DNA from: Tubiluchus corallicola
Taxonomy: Eukaryota; Priapulida; Priapulimorpha; Priapulimorphida; Tubiluchidae
Length of the DNA: 64,000 bases
Reading direction: 5' to 3'
Assembly: GCA_030141605.1 (NCBI GenBank)
Contig: JAQGDQ010000056.1
Span: forward strand, 62,001-126,000
Below the pieces are notes generated by a model that was given only the letters and a program-made list of their open reading frames with translations, made no database searches and was not told the origin of the DNA. Below are positions 56,441 to 64,000 of the stretch, one piece after another. The stretch's first letter is position 1. The number at the start of each line of letters is the position of its first letter. The position numbers were made by a program, and so were the translations under genes.

Positions 56441-57256
56441 TAGGGACAGCACTATGTTTCATTACCCAGGAACTTCGGGTTCGGATACCCAGTTTTACTT
56501 TAACTGCTTTGTATCCGATTCTGGTTTGGAAAAACCATTCATAATTCGTGTCTACTCAGTTTAAGGAGCAAATCAGTGCCCTAAAATTTATGTAATTTCC
56601 TTTCTTACCGGTTTAACCTTTAATAATTTAAGTTAAATTTTGCGATGTGCGTTTCGCCTTGTTGACACTTTTAGTGTAATCGCAAAGTTCCATAAATGTT
56701 ACGAGCTACATAAATTATTCGTCAAGTGAATGTCCGACCAGTGCTATTTTCAACAGTGATGCATCATATGCAAGATTTCGGGTATTGTGCTTCTAAACAC
56801 TGACAGCATTTTACCACTCATTGTGTTTAATTTCCTTTTAGTACTTTCTAAAGTTTAGAAAGTGCAATCGTAAAATACACGAAAATTTTTCTGAGTTCTT
56901 TGTACATAGTAGCATGCACATTTTACTTAGTAATAGCATTATTTTCTAGATGGCAGTAAACAAAGATGAAAACAAGTTGAACGTGAACTAAGGCAAAAAC
57001 TAAAAATATGAATTAAAATCTTAACTGTGTTTAGCAAGACTATTATGTTTAAACAAAACATCCATTGTTTCTAAGATTCTAAAATGAAAAACCTAACTGG
57101 CATTAATTTACAAGATATGGATTCAATCTGATATTAAAAATTTAAAGCAAATTAAAGATTCGGATTCGGTTCAGATTCGCTTCGGTTTTGGAAATGTAGC
57201 AAAAATGAGCTTCTTATTCTATTTCTTTTGGTAAATTAAGCTGCGTGCCACCTCTA
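56441..57256. mobile_element. hAT-like non-autonomous element with perfect 8-bp target duplication
   Basis: The flanking 8-mers GTTCTGAT (56433-56440 and 57257-57264) are identical. The ends TAGGGACAGCAC and GTGCCACCTCTA are imperfect inverted repeats (8 of 12) of the hAT type. Sub-terminal CGGGTTCGGATACC and ATTCGGATTCGGTTC phrases are typical of hAT elements. 816 bases, no transposase frame. Confidence 0.75.
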
Positions 57257-57805
57257 GTTCTGATGTATGCATCCTCCCACTACGAGTTAAAGGTTTATGA
57301 ATGATTAGGGGGAGATCGGCGTGAGTTTTGTATACTTAAGTTTTACAATGACTACATAACACTCGCATTAATAAATTAATGCTGCGCCTATGTTAAGTGA
57401 CAGTAAACTGAGGTACTTCGCTGTAGCTAGTCTTCATTTAATATTACCAAATAAAATTACTTTTGAAGAAATGGGTCAATATGCCCAACTTTTTTATAAC
57501 CATATTTTTAATGGCAAAAATAAATAACCTTTGGCCACAATTAGTATTGGTACAAAGGCCTTAGGAAGAAGAAATGGCATACAGTACAGGTAATGCAGCT
57601 AATATAAGTGAACGGACATATAGTTAATGTTACTGTGTTATGTACTATTAAGCAAAAGCATCTGTACAATCTGTGCTACCTTAATGAAGGAAGATCAGTT
57701 TGTATTTTTTATGAATGTCTGAACAATATCAAATATAATTATATTTTTGTCACGGTTTAAAAGGGTACTACCATTTAAGAGAAGACTCATTACAGATTCA
57801 GTATC

Positions 57806-57921
57806 CAAGAGAATAACGTTAAATGAAAAAATATTACTCACAAGAGAATACTGTTACATGGAATAAGAAAAATATTATTTATTCACAAGAGAATAATGTT
57901 AAATGGAATAATATTATCTAA
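57806..57921. repeat. Short tandem repeat, about 3 units of 35-47 bp
   Basis: AAGAGAATAACGTTAAATG, CAAGAGAATACTGTTACATG and CAAGAGAATAATGTTAAATG recur, each followed by an AATATTAT stretch. Confidence 0.7.
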
Positions 57922-58102
57922 CTACCAATTGGATACGTTGCATATAAGTTGCTGTCTGCTTACAGCATGTAGAGGGCATTCGAGCAAATAATGGGTAACA
58001 GTTTCAGTATGATAACTCATGAACTTTTTTACCAATAATATTACAACTAGAGTCTTTTCAGCTATGCATATTTAAATGACAATTAAGCCGAGGAAAACCT
58101 AT

Positions 58103-58414
58103 TATAGGTTTTACACGTCAAATGTAGACACAGGAAAGTTCAAATGTGACTTAGGTAAGTCAAATGTAGACATAGGAATTTCGAATGTGTTTTGGTAACT
58201 CGAATGTGACTTAGGTAAGTCAAATGTAGACATAGGAAATTTGACTTGACATGTGTCTACATTTGACTTTCCAAAAACGCTTAAGAATTCTTGAAAACCA
58301 TTGTTAACACATCTGAACTACCTAAGTCTACATTTGAGTTACCACGACACATTTGAATTACCTAAATCTACATTTGAGTTAACGTAGGTCTACATTTGGC
58401 ATGTAAAACCTATA
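58103..58414. mobile_element. Foldback element with sub-repeat arms
   Basis: The ends TATAGGTTTTACA (58103-58115) and TGTAAAACCTATA (58402-58414) are perfect inverted repeats. Each arm is a short array of a roughly 20-bp unit: left AAGTCAAATGTAGACATAGG and variants, right the reverse complement CTAAGTCTACATTTGAGTT. About 312 bases, non-coding. Just outside, AAAACCTA (58094-58101) mirrors the left end again. Confidence 0.8.
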
Positions 58415-58814
58415 TTAAGTGAGCATGGTATACATAGTTGGGAATTGTACCATGAGCTCAATGTTTAGGTCTGTTTACGAAATCAATGTAATAACGTTTA
58501 AAGTTACAGATAAGGTTGGTAATTGTACATAAGAAGAAAGCTTATTCTATTTGGACACAGCCAAAAGGAAAGAGAACGTAATCAAAATGAGCACAAACAA
58601 ACTAAGGTTATTATGATTTTTTAACAAATAAGCAGATGATTCTGTATCAGTAGGGAGCAGTATAATTCATACAGAAAAAGTAGACACAAGTCTGTTGACA
58701 ATTTTGTAAAAATATATAAAGTTTATGAAAAAGTCTTCTTTAGGTAGCATTTCAAAAATGCCCAACATACCCTAGTCACTGAAGGAGTTGGGCTACCATC
58801 TTTCGTTTGGTATC

Positions 58815-59113
58815 GTAGCCCATCTCACCTAGGCTAGGCCTAGGTTGAGTTCAGCATATTGACTATTCCCTGAGTAGTTGCTGCTTAACATTTTCAGTGA
58901 CTGTACTGCTTTATAAAACTTACTGGAAAAAGTGGTCATGTGAAAAAGTTGGAGAACATGTTGTATCTGAATCAGGGCTAGGGACCTCTCGCTTACAACG
59001 TGAGCACCAGTGATCATGACTGGCCTTAATTCAATCTTTATAGCTGCCTCTGCCTATATTTGCTTTTTTGCAAAATGAAATTAGTATCCTAGGCCGTGCG
59101 TGAGATGGGCTAC
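58815..59113. mobile_element. MITE with 14-bp perfect terminal inverted repeats
   Basis: GTAGCCCATCTCAC at 58815-58828 and GTGAGATGGGCTAC at 59100-59113 are exact inverted repeats, with CCTAGG phrases just inside both. The two short minus-strand frames in and beside it show no known domain. No target duplication verified. Confidence 0.5.
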
Positions 59114-61684
59114 AATTTTCAACTCCTCGGTTAGATGACAGCTTTATAGCGACTAGGTACCCATTGTCTTTACGCACAGAAAGTGGACTATGTGACTTAA
59201 GACAGCAGACTTGAAGAACAGTTGGTTCACTGCAAAGCCAGCTTCTTTCACCCCTTTGTATTATTATTGTCAATTTGTCAAGCTCATTAGCATTTTTCAA
59301 TTAAATGTATTCAACTATTCATCACTAGCGGTCTAAGCCGGCCTTTGTCCACGTATTGTGATAAACATGTTGTAAAGGAGTTCAGCTAGCTAATATTGTT
59401 CTGCAAGAACAGTATTGACTGAATGAGGTGAGTTGGGGCTGCTAGCCACAATGTTTTTTCTAATCATTTTTAGTATCATGTAATTATGTATAATTTAGAG
59501 CACAAGAAAACCCTCAACTTACATAAAGCTTAAAAATTCGTCTTGAAATACCACTTATGCACTGCCTTTTCGCATAATTGATTTGCGTCAGTAATAATGC
59601 TGTATAAAACGTATAAATTTAAACTCCCGCAATGATCATTAAATGCATCCATTTTGGTGATAAGTCATTTGAAACAAGTTTAGATAACATTCTGTATGTA
59701 AAGTTTGAAAAAATAATCAGAGCATTTGCAACACACACGTCACTAACGAAGTAAAGTTTAAAATTACTGTATCTTGTCAATAAGATTAAAAATATATTTT
59801 TGGTTAGTAAGTGATGCACCTTAGAGGGTGAGTCAGCGACATTTTACCAATTGGTGAAAGCATTTTAAATAATTAATAATTTTCTTTTCTAGTTACATAC
59901 ATCTTTCAAGCAGGTAAGCGAAATGCTAAGTAATATAATTTTGCGTGAAAAGTTTTTTGAGACATAGTTTAACATCTAGTTTTCTTCCTCTGATTTACAT
60001 ATTTATAAGTGACGTCATGTAATGGCGCTGTCGGAACAGTGTTGCGGGAAGCCTAAAATAAAACAAACAAAAAATCCTTTCAACGCGAGTGCGACATACG
60101 CATAAAATTGCTATAAAGTAATATAATCTCTTAAGGTGATTTTTCTGAAACCTACTTTAGATACCCCTTTTCTTGTACCTTTAGAAACATTGAATTAGAG
60201 TGAATGTAAATGAATTAGTGTTGAGGCACAGTAACTAAAAATTTTGTATACTGTAGGCTATAAAACCACACTTGCAGTACAAAACTTGTAACCAAGCATA
60301 GCACTACAGTTACTATGAAACCTTTACAGTGTAATTGTAACAATTGTTTTAAATGTGTGTACAGTTCTTTTAGCAATGACTCGTATCTGATAACAGAATG
60401 CAATCTTTTATCAATTATAGAAATATAGCTTCTTAAAGAATACTAGATAAGTTTTATAGGCCTTCTGACAAATTATAAGGACTTAACTACATGAAGCTTA
60501 AAGACACCTCCCAATTATTGGAGGATTTCAATATATTTCTTGCTGCATTTAAGCCTTTCTTTACAAAAGTCCCATGTTCATTTCTGTACAATTCTTGCCG
60601 ACATTTCTGTTTATTTCAGTACATTTGTGAAGAACAGATTCCATTCCTAGATTCCCAAGCTGCGAATGGCACTTGATTGTTTTCTGGTTTCATGATATTT
60701 TCTTTATTTTGCCGAATCTGTTGGTTCATGCCATCTTGTGTAAATGTCAAGTGTCCTGTTTTATGCCCAATTTACGTTTTCCAATCAGTCTTTTTTATGG
60801 GGTTGAAGCTTTTTGTGTGTAAAATTCCACCTTTTACTGGCAGTTGGAAAACCACAGACAATTTAAGAATGTGTAGGTAGTTTGCACATCATTTATATTG
60901 CTTCGCTTGGCGGATTTAGTGGTCTCTCTTGTTAGTGACTCGTTTCAGTAGCTGACTTTGAAATGCTATGGTCAGACTGTTAAGCTGTTTTAACATCCAG
61001 ATAATGCTTGCCAAAAACATATCATTAACATTAATATTAGCACTTTGGCAATTTTGCATTAAACAATTTTGTATTTATCGTAGTTTGTTGTTTTAAAAGC
61101 TAGCATTAGTGTAAAATCTAAGCCAAATACGGCTGAATAAAAATATTAGTGACAAATATACGTGTATTACCAAGTCATTTGGGTAATCTTTGTAGCATTT
61201 TATTGGCTTGTTTCTATATTCTACAGCCGCTTAATAACGGCAATATATACGTGTAGCAATGAATAGTGAATTTTCCATTTTCCCAGAACACATAAAATCA
61301 ACTATAAAATAATAGACGACAAAAGCTGAATAAAATAGCTGAATAATGAAACCTGTTTGGATTTAGATCTGCCTATACAGGCAGCACCATTAGAATTTGT
61401 AACTTTTGGGAAACTATAGATGTTCTCAAATGTAAAGAAAAGCTGAACTGATGTAAACTGACAGCTGAAGCTGCAGAGCAGCAATTTCAAATTCAAAACT
61501 AAAGTAACGTTAATCATTTTGTCAAAAATGAGCTAATATTTGTACATAAAAAACAAATAAATAAAGAGCAAAATATAGATCTAGCTTAATTATACAGATG
61601 TTCTGCAATTGTGATATCTTATTTTAAAACCCAAGATTATATCACAGCCACTGAGATTAAGACATCCTCAGGTGACCAGTTGGT
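59114..61684. other. Non-coding stretch, nothing recognised
   Basis: Only short frames without domain character. A CRE-like TGACGTCA occurs at 60010-60017 without other promoter features. No exon or element ends recognised. Confidence 0.4.
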
Positions 61685-61947
61685 GATCACACGGTTTAGT
61701 CTAGTGGTAACACGTCCGCTTTCCATCTGGGAGGTTGTGAGTTCAATACAGCGGCTGGGTCGTACTAAAGACTTTAAAAATTGCACGTGCTGTTGCCCTG
61801 CATGGTATTTAGGGTAAAAGTGGGTAATAATAGTTTCTGTTATGTAGTTGTAGATTGTTATTTACAGTCGGCCCAAAAGTTCTTTGGAGCTTGTTTTAAC
61901 TGCTAATCCTAAAAGCCGACTTTAAACAAAGATTATTATTATTATTA
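61685..61947 (+). mobile_element. tRNA-derived SINE with (ATT)n tail
   Basis: The head has perfect RNA polymerase III promoter boxes: A box TAGTCTAGTGG (61697-61707) and B box GTTCAATAC (61741-61749), 44 bases apart, within a tRNA-like sequence. A tRNA-unrelated body follows, ending in an ATT run at 61931-61947. The acceptor stem is not intact, so this is not a functional tRNA gene. Confidence 0.7.
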
Positions 61948-64000
61948 GGTTCGCAACTTTGTTCCATCTTGCAAGTAAACATCCATTCTGCAAATATTTT
62001 TCAATTCCCTTCGCAATTTCATATATATTTCCTGGACAATATTTTGCTGGACACCTGATACACACAGTTTTATCCTAGATAATATAAAATTAAAAGTGCT
62101 TCATGTTGGTTTCCTTTGGGAACTTGAAAATGGAATATGTGTTGCATGTTCACTAATACAGTACTAGTACTTAATACTTGACTTATCAAGCTTAACATAC
62201 GCAACTTACTAATCGAAATGTGCCAAATGTGTGCAAGTTACTCGTACTAGCACTGCTAGTCTGGCTCTGTTGGCAACTTAGAAAATAAATTGTAGTTGAA
62301 TGGCTGTTGTTGCTTAATTTAATTCGCACAAACTAAATTGCATAACATCGGCAACCCTATTTCAACAATCTGCTCTTATATTCCCCTATTTGATGTCTTT
62401 CAGAAATTTTCATTTACTTATTGTCTGTGGATTTTGTGACTAATATAACTTGGCATATGTCACTGGTGGCATCCTTCTTGCTGTTGATCACATTGTGAAT
62501 GTTGACTGACACCAACTACATGCCAATAATTACAGTAAGAATCCCTGGAGTCGTCAATCAAGTTTTGCCATCAGTGTTCAGTGAACTCTGGGTGTTGAGG
62601 AATTATTATTTATCAACATGGGTTTATTATTTGCAGCTGAAATTGTTGATTTAATTTGTAAATTCGTTTTTCTGATGTGTCCTATTCTCGTCATTTCTAA
62701 ATGACATGAGTTCCTGCTCTGAAATGAGTGACTAGAGGAATGATGGTTAAGTGTTATTTACTTGCTTGGCATTTCTTAAGTTGGCCTCTCTTTTACATAA
62801 TACATAGAAATAGCATTTCCGTTGATTTTTATAGTTCATCTGTTTTCTAGTTTTTTCAAATCTTATTGTTATTTCAAATCTTAGTAGTTGACCATTTTTC
62901 ATTTTCTCTGAAATTTTTGACTCTGCCCTAGTCGAAAATTTACGTAGAACAATTTTTGCATGCTTAAGAGTGGTGTCTGCACTGTTATTATGTTTTGTTT
63001 TAGGCATTTGGTAATTTTTGATGGTTGAGTATGCTGTTTGTTTTCTCCAGTTCTTTCAAGGACCTTGCTTTGACTTATCTGAGAAGATAATGAGATAACG
63101 GCTAACTCGCCTTTGAGCTTTGGGTCGTTTCTGTTAATTAAACCAATTGTAGGTTTCCTCTAAGCTCAAGGGGCACTTTATTCCTAATGAGAAGCTTTGA
63201 CACTAATGCAGCTGATGTATGCAAGTATCATCATTGAAGGATGTTACCATTTGCCAAATGTTGTTCATTCTGACAGTGCTTCATAACTTAACTGGATCAT
63301 CCACTTTTATCTGTTTTATGAACTGTTGCTGGCTGCACATTCTGCAGTGAGGTTAATTAATAACCCAAATCTGCGATAATTTAGTGATAATTCTGTGATA
63401 ATTTAGCAGTTGGCACTGCTGCCTGGCTCAAGTTCACTTTTAAGGACTCAGACTCAGTTGTTAGAGACTTGGCTACACTGAATTTGAACTGCTGGCGTCA
63501 TTATCATCATCATCATCACCATCACGTCACCACTATCATTATCATCATTTAAACTGCTTTTATGTATCCTGCTTTTTACCTAATGTTATACTATATTTTA
63601 ATGTAGCAGTTTGCTCATTGACTTTGCTATAATGTAATCTAATGGAAATCTATTCTTAGCGATTCCATTGTGTTGCTTGCGCATAGACTATCTGTAATAA
63701 AAAATATAATTCCAACAACTAAATATAGTGTTACAAAAACCGTTTATTACAACTTTGAGCGCTTTTCGCTTATTTTGGGAGGTTTAATATTTCTTTCAGT
63801 TGCACCTGCATTTATTAAGCTGTGTCTGAGATTAACTTGAACAGTATGTCCTACTCAGCAGCTGCTGCCATTTGCTTGGCTACCTCCATTTACCATACTG
63901 ATTATTAAATTCAGAACCACATCTAGTTCTGGATTTCATGGCTTCTAACTCAAAACGACAGTGCGTCTTATATTTGCTGTACTTATTATTGTTTACTATG
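61948..64000. other. Non-coding stretch with a CAT-rich microsatellite
   Basis: No exon recognised. An (ATC/ATT)n-type microsatellite occupies about 63498-63550. The short minus-strand frame at 62747-63007 is Lys-rich and has no domain. Confidence 0.4.

Noticed and set aside
59031-59300. 89-codon minus-strand frame as a gene
   Set aside because: It overlaps the terminal repeat of a MITE (59100-59113), and no domain or splice partner is seen.
61690-61765. Functional tRNA gene
   Set aside because: A and B boxes are good, but no 7-bp acceptor stem pairs and the sequence continues into a SINE body with an ATT tail.
1-64000. CRISPR array, bacterial operon or phage system
   Set aside because: Repeats lack regular spacers, genes are spliced and metazoan, and no prokaryotic signals are present.

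Overview
The window is animal (metazoan) nuclear DNA: AT-rich, gene-poor, with spliced genes and many old transposon remains. The phylum cannot be fixed from the sequence. The gene set (a FERM-PDZ tyrosine phosphatase, paxillin and a giant C2H2 zinc-finger protein) together with the dense short inverted-repeat elements fits a non-vertebrate metazoan. There is no bacterial, viral-genome, CRISPR or operon content.

Three genes can be supported. (1) On the minus strand at 5088-7781 a complete 897-residue FERM-PDZ-phosphatase of the PTPN3/PTPN4 type lies in one uninterrupted coding exon. A well-formed intron (9493-7823) separates it from an upstream non-coding exon. (2) On the plus strand at 18423-34951 a five-exon gene encodes a 4126-residue protein with about 20 C2H2 fingers. 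Its first coding exon alone is 10.9 kb. Reading phase and zinc-finger spacing both hold across the joins, so the model is strong. (3) On the minus strand at 48131-38373 nine exons encode paxillin from LD2 to the stop codon (LD2, LD3, LD4, LD5 and four LIM domains). The 5' exon or exons carrying LD1 were not found and lie upstream of 48131 or beyond the right edge.

Layout: 1-600 holds LINE reverse-transcriptase remains. 600-5087 is non-coding and includes the phosphatase 3' flank. 5088-9700 is the phosphatase gene. 9700-18400 is a repeat-rich divergent intergenic region with a hAT-like element, a frameshifted LINE, a candidate NRF1-type promoter near 14.6 kb and several dispersed repeats. 18.4-35 kb is the zinc-finger gene, whose first intron carries a large foldback element. 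35-38.3 kb is the convergent gap between the zinc-finger and paxillin genes. 38.3-48.1 kb is paxillin, with a Ty3/Gypsy integrase relic, a pogo-like element and a 58-bp palindrome in its introns. 48.1-64 kb shows no supported exon and is filled with MITEs, a hAT-like element with an 8-bp target-site duplication, foldback arrays and a tRNA-derived SINE.

The PTPN4-like phosphatase and paxillin both belong to the cortical adhesion and cytoskeleton signalling world, but nothing here shows a functional link. Their adjacency is best read as chance. The most unusual items are the six-copy acidic LSDGEI motif and tandem sumoylation sites in the giant zinc-finger protein, and two foldback elements whose arms are built from roughly 20-bp tandem sub-repeats.
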